A stretch of 64,000 bases of DNA, taken from assembly GCF_027497495.1 (NCBI RefSeq), contig NZ_CP114205.1, forward strand, positions 1,922,001 through 1,986,000. The letters run 5' to 3'. This DNA is from Streptomyces tubercidicus (GTDB taxonomy: Bacteria > Actinomycetota > Actinomycetes > Streptomycetales > Streptomycetaceae). Shown in pieces: positions 1 through 8,420 of the stretch. The stretch's first letter is position 1. Every line of letters begins with the position of its first letter. The position numbers and the translations under genes are program-made. Below the pieces are notes generated by a model that worked only from the letters and a program-made list of their open reading frames with translations, searched no databases and had not been told where the DNA came from.

Positions 1-1290
1 GTCGCGGGTCCACACGGAGGCGGCGAGACCGTACTCGGTGTCGTTGGCCAGGTCGATGGCCTCCGCCTCCGTGTCGAACGGGATCAGCGCGGCGACGGGT
101 CCGAAGATCTCCTCACGCACCGGCCGGTCGCAGTTGGTCAGGCCCGTCCACAGCGTCGGTTCGATCCACGAGCCGCCGTCCAGCACGGCGCCCAGGCTGG
201 GCGTGTTCCCGCCGGTGAGGACCTTGGCACCCAGCTCTTCGGCAAGGTCCAGGTACCCCCGCACTTTCTCGCGGTGCGCCTGAGAGATGAGCGGCCCGGT
301 CGTGGTGGCCGCCTCCAGCGGGCTGCCCAGGCGCAGCGATCGCGCCCGCTCGACCAGCCCGTCGGCGATGTCGGCGAAGACCGACCGCTGGACGTAGACC
401 CGCTCGGTGCACAGGCACACCTGGCCGGTGTTGGCGAACACCGACCGGGTCAGGCCGTCCAGGGTCTCCTCCAGGTCGGCGTCCTCGAAGACGACCGCGG
501 CGTTCTTGCCGCCCAGTTCGAAGGAGACCGGGCGCACGCGCGGCGCCACCGTCTTCATCACGCGGGCGCCGGTCGCCGACGAACCGGTGAAGGTGACACC
601 GTCGATCCACGGATCCGTCGTGAGGTACTCCCCGGCCGAGCCGCCGCCGAAGCCGTGCACCACGTTGTAGGCGCCCGCCGGGAGCCCCGCCTCGGCGAGC
701 ACCTCGGCGAGCAGGGTCGCCGTACCGGGCGTCTCCTCGCTGGGCTTGACGACGACGGCGTTGCCGCAGGCCAGCGCCGGGGCCACCTTCCATGTGAGCA
801 GCAGCAGCGGCAGGTTCCACGGCACGATGACCGCGACCACGCCGAGCGGCTTGCGCACCGCGTAGTTGAGGGCGTGACGTCCGCCGGGCAGGTCGGTCAG
901 GAAGGACTCCTGGCCGGCCGCGGCGATCACGTCGGCGAAGGTCCGGAAGTTGGCCACGGCGCGGGCCACGTCCAGGTCGCGGGCCAGGGTGACGGGCTTG
1001 CCGGTGTCGGCCACCTCGGCGGCCACGAACTCCTCGAACCGCGCCTCGATCAGGTCCGCCGCCCTGCGCAGCACCTCGGTCCGCTCCCGGACCGGGGTCG
1101 CCGACCAGGTGTCCAGCGCCTTGCGCGCCGCCGTGACGGCCCGGCCCACCAAAGGAGCGTCGGCCTCGTGGACGCGGGCGTGCACGCGGCCGGTGGCCGG
1201 GTCGATTGCGTCGAAGCAGCGGTCGTCGGGGTCGACGAACCGCCCGTCGACGAAGTTGCGGATCCACCGCGGAGGAGTCTGTGCCGTCAT
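1..1290 (-). CDS. 2-hydroxymuconate / 2-aminomuconate semialdehyde dehydrogenase family, C-terminus cut by window edge
   Basis: NAD-dependent aldehyde dehydrogenase of about 430 visible residues; the gene runs off the left edge, so the last roughly 50 residues are missing. It begins at the ATG at 1290-1288, behind GGTGGGAG; an in-frame ATG at 1317 is possible but lacks as good a binding site. The general-base Glu lies in FELGGKN (Glu258) and the nucleophile is the first Cys of GQVCLCTERVYV (Cys292). That cysteine context is typical of the semialdehyde dehydrogenases of aromatic meta-cleavage pathways (XylG, AmnC, HpaE type), which oxidise 2-hydroxymuconic or 2-aminomuconic semialdehyde to the acid. 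It is divergent from an MHS transporter. A meta-cleavage gene set for aminomuconate lies 32 kb downstream without its own dehydrogenase, so this protein could serve it; that link is inference. Fairly sure of family, less of substrate. Confidence 0.85.
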   Translation of the reverse strand, partial: MTAQTPPRWIRNFVDGRFVDPDDRCFDAIDPATGRVHARVHEADAPLVGRAVTAARKALDTWSATPVRERTEVLRRAADLIEARFEEFVAAEVADTGKPVTLARDLDVARAVANFRTFADVIAAAGQESFLTDLPGGRHALNYAVRKPLGVVAVIVPWNLPLLLLTWKVAPALACGNAVVVKPSEETPGTATLLAEVLAEAGLPAGAYNVVHGFGGGSAGEYLTTDPWIDGVTFTGSSATGARVMKTVAPRVRPVSFELGGKNAAVVFEDADLEETLDGLTRSVFANTGQVCLCTERVYVQRSVFADIADGLVERARSLRLGSPLEAATTTGPLISQAHREKVRGYLDLAEELGAKVLTGGNTPSLGAVLDGGSWIEPTLWTGLTNCDRPVREEIFGPVAALIPFDTEAEAIDLANDTEYGLAASVWTRD

Positions 1291-1618
1291 GGCTCCCACC
1301 CTGGGATCGCGAGCCATGACTGACAAATGATCTTTTTGGTTACCGCTATGCCCACTTCGGTATGCGCCTGCGGCCTGCGCTCTCGTCTGCCGCCGCCAGG
1401 GCCGCTTCCCCGCAGATCAGGAGAGGGTGACGGGGTCCACGAGGGTCGGGGAAGAGCCGCGCCGGACGGGCTGCCGACAACCGGGATCAGGCGCCGCCCA
1501 TACCTGAACCGCTATAGCGGCGGGCCGAACCGGCATTTGTCTCCTCTGACCACCGGGCCCAGGATCCACCGTTAACGCGGGGCCCGCCCGCCGTCCCCCC
1601 AGCAGATGAGGCAATCCC
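1291..1618. promoter_or_regulatory. Divergent promoter region with two inverted repeats
   Basis: No convincing gene lies in this 328-base gap between the dehydrogenase and the MHS symporter, which diverge from it. It holds a perfect 12-base palindrome CCGCTATAGCGG at 1509-1520 and, near the dehydrogenase, an inverted repeat TACCG/CGGTA at 1341-1362 containing a related half-site CCGCTATG. These look like operators of a shared repressor controlling both directions, but no regulator gene is adjacent in the window. Binding is inferred from symmetry only. Confidence 0.4.
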
Positions 1619-2956
1619 ATGAGCGACGCGGAGCGTCCCACGGGCGCGAGCAGAACAGCGCTTGCCACCCTCCTCGGCACCACTTTGGAGTGGTACGACT
1701 TCTTCCTCTACGGCACGGCCGCCGCCCTGGTCTTCGACAAGCAGTTCTTCCCGTCCCTGAGCCCCGCGGCCGGCACCCTCGCCGCCTTCAGCACCCTCGC
1801 GGTGGGCTTCGTGGCCCGTCCGCTCGGCGGCCTGGTCTTCGGGCACTTCGGCGACCGCCTCGGACGCCGCTCCACGCTGGTGGTCTCACTGCTGCTGATG
1901 GGCATCGGCTCCACCCTCATCGGGCTCGTGCCGGGCTACGGCACCATCGGCCTGTGGGCCCCGGTGCTGCTGGTCGTGCTGCGTATCGTCCAGGGCATCG
2001 GCCTGGGCGGTGAGGGCGCCGGGGCCACGTTGCTGTCGATGGAACACGCCCCCGAGGGACGGCGGAACCTCTACGCGGGCTTCCCCCAGATGGGCACGCC
2101 GGCCGGTCTGGTGCTGGCCAACCTCGTCTTCCTGGCCACGAACTCCCTGGCCGGGCACGGCACTTTCCTCGCCTGGGCCTGGCGCATCCCGTTCCTGCTG
2201 AGCTTCGTCCTCGTCGGGGTCGGCCTGGTCGTGCGGCTGCGCGTCACCGAATCGCCGTCCTTCCACCAGGCCCGTGAACACGACGAGGTGGTCGGATTCC
2301 CGCTCGCCGACGCGCTGAAGGCCGGACTGCCCCAACTGGGCCTGACCCTGCTCGCGGTGCTCGCGAACTCCGCGGTCGCCTACGTCTTCATGGTCTTCAC
2401 GCTGTCCTACGGCACCCAGCACCGCGGCTACGACCAGCAGTTCCTCGTCCTCGGGGTGACCGGCGCCGCGGTGCTGTGGTTCGCCTCCATACCGGTGTGG
2501 ACCAGGATCGCCGACCGCAGGGGCCGGCGCACCCTCTTCGTCGGGGGATCCGTGGCCGTCCTCGTCTGGTGCGCGATGTTCTTCCCCCTGCTCGACACCG
2601 GAGACGGCGCCATGGCCCTGCTCGCACTCGCCGGTATGGGCCTGATCCTCCCGGTGACCCACTGCGTCCAGGGCGCCATCATCGCCGACACCTTCCCCGT
2701 GCGGGTGCGCTACTCAGGCACCTCCCTGATCCTCCAGGCAGGTGCGGTGCTCGGCGGCGGCCTGGCGCCCATGATCTCCAGCGCGCTCCTCGGATCGGGC
2801 AACTCCTCGGCGGGTGTGACCTGTTACCTGGTGGGGATCTGCGCAGTCAGCCTTGCCGGCGCGGTGGCGCTGTTCCGGACGGTCCCGGAGACCTCGACCG
2901 AACAGGCCGTTCGCCGGCCCGAACGCGCAGGTGAAGCATGCACGCCCGCGCCGTGA
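1619..2956 (+). CDS. MHS-family MFS metabolite:proton symporter
   Basis: Inner-membrane transporter of 445 residues, the usual length for the metabolite:H+ symporter branch of the major facilitator superfamily (relatives of ShiA, KgtP and ProP), which imports organic acids or osmolytes. The N-terminus has the family hallmark GTTLEWYDFFLYG, the loop 2-3 motif GHFGDRLGRR sits near residues 75-84, and about twelve hydrophobic segments follow. Start is the ATG at 1619; the upstream sequence AGATGAGG is a moderate binding site. The stop overlaps the start of the carboxylesterase by 19 bases, suggesting cotranscription and translational coupling. Divergence from a semialdehyde dehydrogenase suggests an aromatic or dicarboxylic acid substrate, but the sequence does not identify it. 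Confidence 0.85.
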   Translation: MSDAERPTGASRTALATLLGTTLEWYDFFLYGTAAALVFDKQFFPSLSPAAGTLAAFSTLAVGFVARPLGGLVFGHFGDRLGRRSTLVVSLLLMGIGSTLIGLVPGYGTIGLWAPVLLVVLRIVQGIGLGGEGAGATLLSMEHAPEGRRNLYAGFPQMGTPAGLVLANLVFLATNSLAGHGTFLAWAWRIPFLLSFVLVGVGLVVRLRVTESPSFHQAREHDEVVGFPLADALKAGLPQLGLTLLAVLANSAVAYVFMVFTLSYGTQHRGYDQQFLVLGVTGAAVLWFASIPVWTRIADRRGRRTLFVGGSVAVLVWCAMFFPLLDTGDGAMALLALAGMGLILPVTHCVQGAIIADTFPVRVRYSGTSLILQAGAVLGGGLAPMISSALLGSGNSSAGVTCYLVGICAVSLAGAVALFRTVPETSTEQAVRRPERAGEACTPAP

Positions 2957-4200
2957 TCCGCAGCGGTCCCCTCCGGTTCGCCACCGCGGAACGCTTCGCC
3001 CTGCCCCGTCCCGTGCCGGGAGAGGCGAGTGAGCCGAAGGGGCGCGCCGAGCCGGAAATCAGCACCCCTCCGGTGGGCCGGATCTGCCCCCAGCCGCCGT
3101 CCCGGCTCGACGCGGTGATGGGCCCGCCCCGCGACCAGCGCCCGCAGAGCGAGGACTGTCTTCACCTGACGGTCACGGCCCCCGCAGCCCCGGCAGCGGG
3201 GGCGGCTCCCCCGACCGGCCGCCCGGTGCTCGTGTGGTTCCACGGCGGCGGCTTCAGCAGCGGTGCGGGCCTCCTCGACTGGTACGACGGCGGAGCGCTC
3301 GCCGCCGAGCAGGACGTGGTCGTCGTCAGCGCCGGCTACCGGCTCGGCGCGCTGGGCTACCTCGTCCTGGACGGGGTGAGCGACGGCAACCTCGGCCTCC
3401 ACGACCAGCTGGCGGCGCTGCGCTGGGTGCGTGACCACATCGCCCGCTACGGCGGCGACCCCGGCAACGTCACCCTGTTCGGCCAGTCGGCGGGCGCCCT
3501 GTCCATCCTGCTCCTCCTTCAACTGGACGCCGCCCGGGGCCTGTTCCGCCGGGCAGTCCTCCAGAGCGCACCGCTGTCCATCGCCACCCGCTCGCTGACC
3601 GAGGCACGCGAGACCGGCCGCATCTTCGCTGCCCACCTCGGCACCGACCCCCGTACCGCCCCGCCCGAAGCACTGCTCGCCGCCCAGGCCCGGACCGCCG
3701 CCGACCAGCAGCGCCGTACGGGCAGCTTCCTGGCCCCACCCTTCGGCCCGGTGCGCGGCACCGCCCAACTGCCCGCCGGCACCGGACCATTCGCCCTCGG
3801 CGACCGCGCCCCGGACGTGCTGTACGGGTGGAACGCCGACGACATGTCCGCCTTCCCCGAGGGCCCGAGCGACACAGGCGGCGTCGCCGCACGCACGCGG
3901 CGCCTCTACGAGGCACCGCTCACCGCCCTGCGCGCGGAGCTAGAGCGCTCCGGCGCCCGCGTGCACGGCTACCGGCTGGACTGGCGCCCACCCGGCTCCC
4001 CCTACGGCGCCACTCACTGTGCCGAGATCCCGCTGCTCCTCGGATCGGCGGAAGCCTGGCGGGACGCACCACTGTTGGGCGACCTCACCTGGGCGGAGGT
4101 GAACGCGGTCGGCAAGGGGCTGCGCGCGGCCTGGGCCTCCTTCGCCCGTACCGGCGACCCGGGCCCGCTGCCCGCGCCGCTCACGCCGCTCCCCCGCTGA
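2938..4200 (+). CDS. Type B carboxylesterase, short form
   Basis: Alpha/beta-hydrolase of 420 residues, shorter than the roughly 500 typical of the type B carboxylesterase/para-nitrobenzyl esterase family. Visible family marks are EDCLHL near residue 72, the oxyanion-hole motif HGGGF at 102-106, and the nucleophile elbow GQSAG with Ser184; most members have GESAG. The probable catalytic histidine lies in THCAEIP near residue 360. No signal peptide is evident, so it is probably cytoplasmic. It starts inside the end of the MHS transporter gene behind AGGTGA, which suggests that the transporter imports an ester or amide hydrolysed here. The substrate is unknown; an aryl formamidase role would suit an anthranilate pathway but nothing in the sequence shows it. 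Confidence 0.8.
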   Translation: MHARAVIRSGPLRFATAERFALPRPVPGEASEPKGRAEPEISTPPVGRICPQPPSRLDAVMGPPRDQRPQSEDCLHLTVTAPAAPAAGAAPPTGRPVLVWFHGGGFSSGAGLLDWYDGGALAAEQDVVVVSAGYRLGALGYLVLDGVSDGNLGLHDQLAALRWVRDHIARYGGDPGNVTLFGQSAGALSILLLLQLDAARGLFRRAVLQSAPLSIATRSLTEARETGRIFAAHLGTDPRTAPPEALLAAQARTAADQQRRTGSFLAPPFGPVRGTAQLPAGTGPFALGDRAPDVLYGWNADDMSAFPEGPSDTGGVAARTRRLYEAPLTALRAELERSGARVHGYRLDWRPPGSPYGATHCAEIPLLLGSAEAWRDAPLLGDLTWAEVNAVGKGLRAAWASFARTGDPGPLPAPLTPLPR

Positions 4201-4214
4201 GACCAGCGGCCCGC

Positions 4215-4245
4215 TACGTGCCCCACCGGTGTGAGGGGGCACGTA
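4215..4245. terminator. Hairpin between convergent genes
   Basis: A perfect 10-base stem (TACGTGCCCC with its complement) encloses an 11-base loop, 15 bases after the carboxylesterase stop. There is no T-run, as is common for streptomycete terminators. It could end transcription from the left-hand operon before the convergent ABC genes. Confidence 0.6.
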
Positions 4246-4429
4246 TCAGACTGCGCGGGCTCGGCACCGGTCAGAAAGGTCGAGGGCGCAGTACGGGCGT
4301 CACCGCGCGTCAACAGCCTTCCCGCCGTACGGACATGGGCGGGGGTCTGCCAGGCGGAGGGGAGGACAAGGCCCGCGCGAGGGGAACGCCAGGTTCGCGG
4401 GGCGAGTTCGCTTCGGGTGTCGGATCGCT

Positions 4430-4470
4430 GCGACCGACGCGACCGACGCGACCGACGCGACCGACGCGAC
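4430..4470. repeat. 9-base tandem repeat, about 4.6 copies
   Basis: The unit GCGACCGAC is repeated four times exactly plus GCGAC. It lies in the non-coding gap just beyond the stop codon of the ABC permease gene, so copy-number changes would not alter a protein. This makes it a candidate strain-typing VNTR. Confidence 0.9.
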
Positions 4471-4490
4471 GATGCTCGGGTGACGTGGTG

Positions 4491-5354
4491 TCAGCGGGCC
4501 AGGCGGCCCAGGAGCGAGGAGGCCGCGGCGATGCCCAGTACGGCGGAGCCCAGCAGGACGGCGTAGTCCAGGGCCAGGTGGGCGTGGGTGCCGAGGAGGA
4601 GGCCGCGGAGGGCGTCGACCTGGTAGCTCAGCGGGTTGATCATGCTGACCGTCTGGAGCCAGCCGGGCATGATCGCCACCGGGTAAAGGGCGTTGGAGGC
4701 GAAGAAGAGCGGCATGGTGATGGCCTGGCCGATGCCCATCAGACGGTCCCGGGTGAGCACGATCCCGGCGATCGTCATGGACAGACAGGAGAAGAAGGCC
4801 GAGCCGAGGACCACGGCGACGGCAACGGCGAGCAGCCGCAGGGGATTCCAGGTCATGGCCACGCCGAGCAGTGCGGCGATGAGGATCACCACCACGGCCT
4901 GGATCAGCGCCTTCACTCCGGCGGCGAAGGCCTTGCCGGCGATCAGGGCGGACCTCGGGGTCGGGGTGACCAGCAGCTTGGTCAGGATCCCGGCGTCCCG
5001 CTCCCAGATGATCATGATGCCGTAGAAGATCGCGATGAACATGGCGGACTGGGCGATGATGCCGGGCGCCAGATAGTCGATGTACGGGGTGCCGCCGGTC
5101 GGGATGGCGTTGAGGCGGGTGAAGGTCTCGCCGAAGACCAGGAGCCACAGGGCGGGCTGAACGGCGCGGGTGTACAGCTCGGTGCGGTCGTGCCGCAGCT
5201 TTTGCAGTTCGACCACGCACATCGCGACGACACGGGCGGGCAGCACCCGCCAGCCGGGGCGGGCGCGCGGCGGGACCAGCAGCAGGTCCAGCCGGCCGGG
5301 GCCGGTGGCGGGGTCAGCCGACCCGGTGGGCGGTGCGGCGGGTGCTTCGGACAT
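4491..5354 (-). CDS. ABC-2 type transporter permease (DrrB-like)
   Basis: Membrane subunit of an ABC exporter, 287 residues, with six predicted hydrophobic segments and the usual ABC-2 organisation: a cytoplasmic N-terminus, then ALWLLVFGE, the ERDAGILTKLLVTP loop, and a C-terminal segment containing INPLSYQVDALR. Start chosen at the ATG at 5354 because AGGAGA lies eight bases upstream; an in-frame ATG at 5411 would lengthen the overlap with the preceding gene. It overlaps the ATPase gene by 41 bases, so the two are translationally coupled and form one exporter. Relatives of this pair export drugs such as daunorubicin; the substrate here is unknown. Confidence 0.88.
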   Translation of the reverse strand: MSEAPAAPPTGSADPATGPGRLDLLLVPPRARPGWRVLPARVVAMCVVELQKLRHDRTELYTRAVQPALWLLVFGETFTRLNAIPTGGTPYIDYLAPGIIAQSAMFIAIFYGIMIIWERDAGILTKLLVTPTPRSALIAGKAFAAGVKALIQAVVVILIAALLGVAMTWNPLRLLAVAVAVVLGSAFFSCLSMTIAGIVLTRDRLMGIGQAITMPLFFASNALYPVAIMPGWLQTVSMINPLSYQVDALRGLLLGTHAHLALDYAVLLGSAVLGIAAASSLLGRLAR

Positions 5355-6390
5355 CGCGGAAGTCTCCTGACTGCTCGTCGAGGCCGCTGCCGGCGACGTC
5401 CCGGAAGACATCCTCCAGAGTCGGCTCGGTGTCGGACGGGCGCACGGGGACCGACGGCGGAGAGGAGGGGGCGGCGGGGGTGGAGGTTGAGGCGGAGGGG
5501 GCGGGAGAGACGGCCGGAGGCCGGGCGGCGGCGCGGCGGCGGGCGCGGAGGGCGGACCGCAGCTCGTCGGGGGTGCCGAGGGCGCGGATCCGGCCGTGGT
5601 GCATCAGGGCGAGGCGGTCGCAGTACTGGTCGGCCTCCTCCATGTAGTGCGTGGTCACCAGGACGGTCATGCCGGTGGCGGCCCGTACGGCGTTGATGTG
5701 TTCCCAGACGCTGGTGCGGGCGATCGGATCGAGGCCGATCGTCGGTTCGTCGAGCATCAGCAGCCGGGGCGCGCTGACCAGGGCCTGGGCGAGTTCGAGA
5801 CGGCGGATCATGCCGCCGGAGTACGTCTTGGCGAGCCGGCCGGCCGCTTCGGTCAGGCCGACCGCGGCCAGCGCCTGGCTGACGCGGGCGGCGCGCTCAC
5901 GACGGGCGACGTCGAAGACCCGGGCGAACAGCGCGACGTTCTCCCGGCCGGTCAGCCCGGCGTCCGCGGACAGCTGCTGCGGGACGTACCCCAGCAGCCG
6001 GCGCACCGCCATCCGCTCCCGCGCCGCGTCATGCCCGAAGACCCGCACCATGCCCGCCGGGACGGGCAGGAGGGTGGTGATACAGCGGATCGCGGTGGTC
6101 TTGCCCGCGCCGTTCGGGCCGAGCAGCCCGAAGACCTCACCGGTACGGACGGAGAGGTCGACGCCGTCCACGGCCCTGGTCTCCCCGAAGGCGTAGCGCA
6201 GCGCACGGCAGGTCACGGCGTCGGGAGGGGGCGCGTCCGGGTCAGGGGTGTTGGGTCGGGGCGCGTCCGGGCCGGGGTTGCCGGGAGCGGGGGCGGCCGG
6301 GGTGTGCGGCGGCTCGTCCGGGGCCGCCGGTCCGGTCGGCCGTCCCCGTCCCCGTCCCTGTCCCCGTCCGCTCTCGTCGTCGGTGCTCAT
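5314..6390 (-). CDS. ABC transporter ATP-binding protein (DrrA-like)
   Basis: ATPase subunit of 358 residues partnering the permease immediately downstream. Walker A is GPNGAGKTT at about 91-99, the signature is YSGGMIRRLELAQ, Walker B is LLMLDEPTIGLD, and the H-loop is TTHYMEEAD. The C-terminus ends with the TLEDVF motif typical of the daunorubicin-resistance (DrrA) subfamily. Two low-complexity Pro/Ala-rich stretches are unusual: the first 58 residues and a linker around residues 285-320. They may inflate the apparent length; a later start is possible but no better binding site is obvious. Probably a two-gene operon for efflux of a lipophilic compound. Confidence 0.9.
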   Translation of the reverse strand: MSTDDESGRGQGRGRGRPTGPAAPDEPPHTPAAPAPGNPGPDAPRPNTPDPDAPPPDAVTCRALRYAFGETRAVDGVDLSVRTGEVFGLLGPNGAGKTTAIRCITTLLPVPAGMVRVFGHDAARERMAVRRLLGYVPQQLSADAGLTGRENVALFARVFDVARRERAARVSQALAAVGLTEAAGRLAKTYSGGMIRRLELAQALVSAPRLLMLDEPTIGLDPIARTSVWEHINAVRAATGMTVLVTTHYMEEADQYCDRLALMHHGRIRALGTPDELRSALRARRRAAARPPAVSPAPSASTSTPAAPSSPPSVPVRPSDTEPTLEDVFRDVAGSGLDEQSGDFRDVRSTRRTAHRVG

Positions 6391-6868
6391 TTGCCCTCCG
6401 GATCAGCCGCTGGACACCCAGCCCGTCCCCCGGCGGGCGGGCCGGGAGCTCCCCTGCGGGCGCGGTCCGATGTTAGGTCCGAGGGGGAGCCGGAGACCGG
6501 GACGCGCGCGCGGGGCGGTATCGAACGGCCCACCCGGAAGGGGCACCGGCAAGCGCACCGCCGGGGAAGCCCAGCCAGGAGACGCACCGGCGATGGCGGC
6601 GATGCCCTCTCCTCGGCGTGACGCACGCCGCCCCACCGACTGGCGCTACGGACGCCGCCCCGCCAACCCGCCGTTCGTCCGCCCAACTGCCCTGCCGTAC
6701 ACCGGTCTTGACAGTCACTTGTAGGCGGAGAAGCCTGGTTCTTTCGGCAGTTGCCGGATGTCGGGGGATACCGGGGGAATCGGGGGACTCATGGTGAGGC
6801 ACACGTCTGCGCACACGACGGCGGGCACATCGGCGGACACGGGCCGGAGACCGGCCTCAGGGGCGTCC
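6391..6868. other. Non-coding gap upstream of lipoprotein gene
   Basis: This 478-base stretch has no reading frame with convincing protein character on either strand. It must carry the promoter of the ABC operon, leftward, and of the lipoprotein gene, rightward. If the lipoprotein were translated from one of the earlier in-frame starts (6758 or 6791) the gap would shrink to about 370-400 bases. No repeat or strong hairpin was seen. Confidence 0.5.
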
Positions 6869-7828
6869 ATGAGCGGGCGCAGGACGGGCCGGACCGCCGC
6901 GCTCGGTGCGGTGGCCCTCGTCCTCACGCTGCCGCTGGCGGCCTGTTCACCGGGCAGGGCGGACGGCGAACAGGCGGGCGGCGGCTCCAGCAACGCGGCG
7001 GCCCCTTCGGCCCCGTCCGCGAGCCCGACCCCGCCCGTCGACCCCGCCACCTACCGCCACGCACTGACCGGCGCCCTCGGCCCCCTCGACAGCGCCCTGC
7101 GCACGGTCGACGGGGCGCACGAGGGCGGTGCGCTCAACAGAGCACTGGACACCGCCGCGCTGAAGGCCGAGGCCGCCGCCGACGCCCTGCAATCGACCGC
7201 CGCACCGGACAACGCCCTCGCGGGCCACAGCCAACTCGCCACCGCCTTGCGCGCCTTGGGGCAGGATCTGCGCAGCGCCCGAGGCAGCGGCGGCCGCTGC
7301 GCCACCTCACCCCGCGTCGCCCTCGACACGGCCCACGGCCCCCAGAGCGTCAGGGAAGCCGCTCGCGCCCTCAAGGCCCTCGGTTACGACGCCTCGCTGC
7401 GGCTGCCGCATACGGAGCGGGCCCGGCACCGGCGGCTGGCGAACGGCACCTTCGTACGCGACGGCAGCCGCGCCGGTCTGGGCCGGCTGACCGTCAACAA
7501 CGGCACCAGCTCCGACGCGGTGGTGACCTTGACCCGCGGCACCCGGACGGCGTTCGCCGTGTACGTCCGCAAGGGCGCGAAGGCGACCGTACGCAGTGTC
7601 AACAGCGGCGCGTACACGGTGTACTTCACCACCGGCGAGGACTGGAACGGCGGGAAGAGCTCCTTCACCCGCCGGTGCAGCTTCGAGAAGTTCGAGGACA
7701 AGGCGAACTTCCGGACGGCGCGGGTGGCCGGCGGGACGCAGTACACGGTGCTGACCTTCACCCTGAACAAGGTGTTCGGCGGCAATGCCCCCACCAGCAC
7801 GGTGCCACCGGGCGAATTCCCCTCGTAG
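6869..7828 (+). CDS. Secreted lipoprotein of unknown function
   Basis: Predicted lipoprotein of 319 residues. The start at 6869 gives an ideal signal peptide: two arginines, a hydrophobic core, and the lipobox LAAC with Cys26. Earlier in-frame starts at 6758 and 6791 exist but would bury this signal. After an Ala/Gly/Ser-rich linker comes a helical domain, residues about 55-175, followed by a beta-rich C-terminal half with several aromatic residues that may form a compact extracellular domain. I do not recognise the family. It stands alone between an ABC exporter and a small membrane protein. Confidence 0.7.
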   Translation: MSGRRTGRTAALGAVALVLTLPLAACSPGRADGEQAGGGSSNAAAPSAPSASPTPPVDPATYRHALTGALGPLDSALRTVDGAHEGGALNRALDTAALKAEAAADALQSTAAPDNALAGHSQLATALRALGQDLRSARGSGGRCATSPRVALDTAHGPQSVREAARALKALGYDASLRLPHTERARHRRLANGTFVRDGSRAGLGRLTVNNGTSSDAVVTLTRGTRTAFAVYVRKGAKATVRSVNSGAYTVYFTTGEDWNGGKSSFTRRCSFEKFEDKANFRTARVAGGTQYTVLTFTLNKVFGGNAPTSTVPPGEFPS

Positions 7829-7871
7829 TCGGCGGCCGGTGCCCCGGAGCGGCTCGGTAGGGTGGCGTCAC

Positions 7872-8405
7872 GTGGGCGACAGCACGGTATGGACTTCGGC
7901 GATCGCGGCGGTGACCGGCGGCACGGCGGTGCTCGCCAGTTGGGTCACCAGTCGCGGCAGCACCCGGGCCGCCATGATCCAGGCCGAGACCGCCGCGCGC
8001 TCACAGCGTGCCGAACGGCTGCGGGAGAGCCGCCGCACCGCCTATCTGGACCTGATCGAACAGACCCACCGTATGGGCGAGTTGTTCTGGGAGATCTCCA
8101 CCGTGCTACGACTCCCCCACTCCGAGGCCCGTACGTCCACGCTCGGCGAACTCCGGGACCGCGAGGTCGCCGAGTACGCGAAGATCCGCCGCTGCGCACG
8201 GGTCGTCGAACTGGAGGGCCCGCACTCGGCCGCCACCGCGGCCCTCGCCCTCCAGAAGACCACCCGCCCCTTCTACGCCGCCCTCAGCGCCGACCTGACC
8301 GGCGACCCCGGCGGCCAGGACGCCTTCGATGACGCCTACCGGCCCTTCTGGAGGGCCCTGGAGGAGTTCGTCGACGCGGCACGGGATGCCCATCAGAGCG
8401 ACTGA
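7872..8405 (+). CDS. Small membrane-anchored helical protein, unknown function
   Basis: Protein of 177 residues starting at the GTG at 7872 behind TAGGGTGG. One hydrophobic segment near residues 5-22 is followed by a long, charged, mostly helical stretch rich in Arg, Glu and Ala, so it is probably anchored by its N-terminus with a cytoplasmic helical domain. Proteins of this shape are common and uncharacterised in streptomycetes. Its stop lies 15 bases from the convergent phosphatase gene. Confidence 0.65.
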   Translation: MGDSTVWTSAIAAVTGGTAVLASWVTSRGSTRAAMIQAETAARSQRAERLRESRRTAYLDLIEQTHRMGELFWEISTVLRLPHSEARTSTLGELRDREVAEYAKIRRCARVVELEGPHSAATAALALQKTTRPFYAALSADLTGDPGGQDAFDDAYRPFWRALEEFVDAARDAHQSD

Positions 8406-8420
8406 AGAGGCGCCGCCGGC

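Noticed and set aside
113..1267. A long minus-strand open frame rich in Arg, Gly and Pro over the left-edge dehydrogenase.
   Set aside because: It is a frame shadow: another minus-strand frame over the same bases encodes an aldehyde dehydrogenase with both catalytic motifs intact.
4430..4470. The 9-base tandem repeats as a CRISPR array.
   Set aside because: Units are directly contiguous with no spacers, and no cas gene is present in the window.
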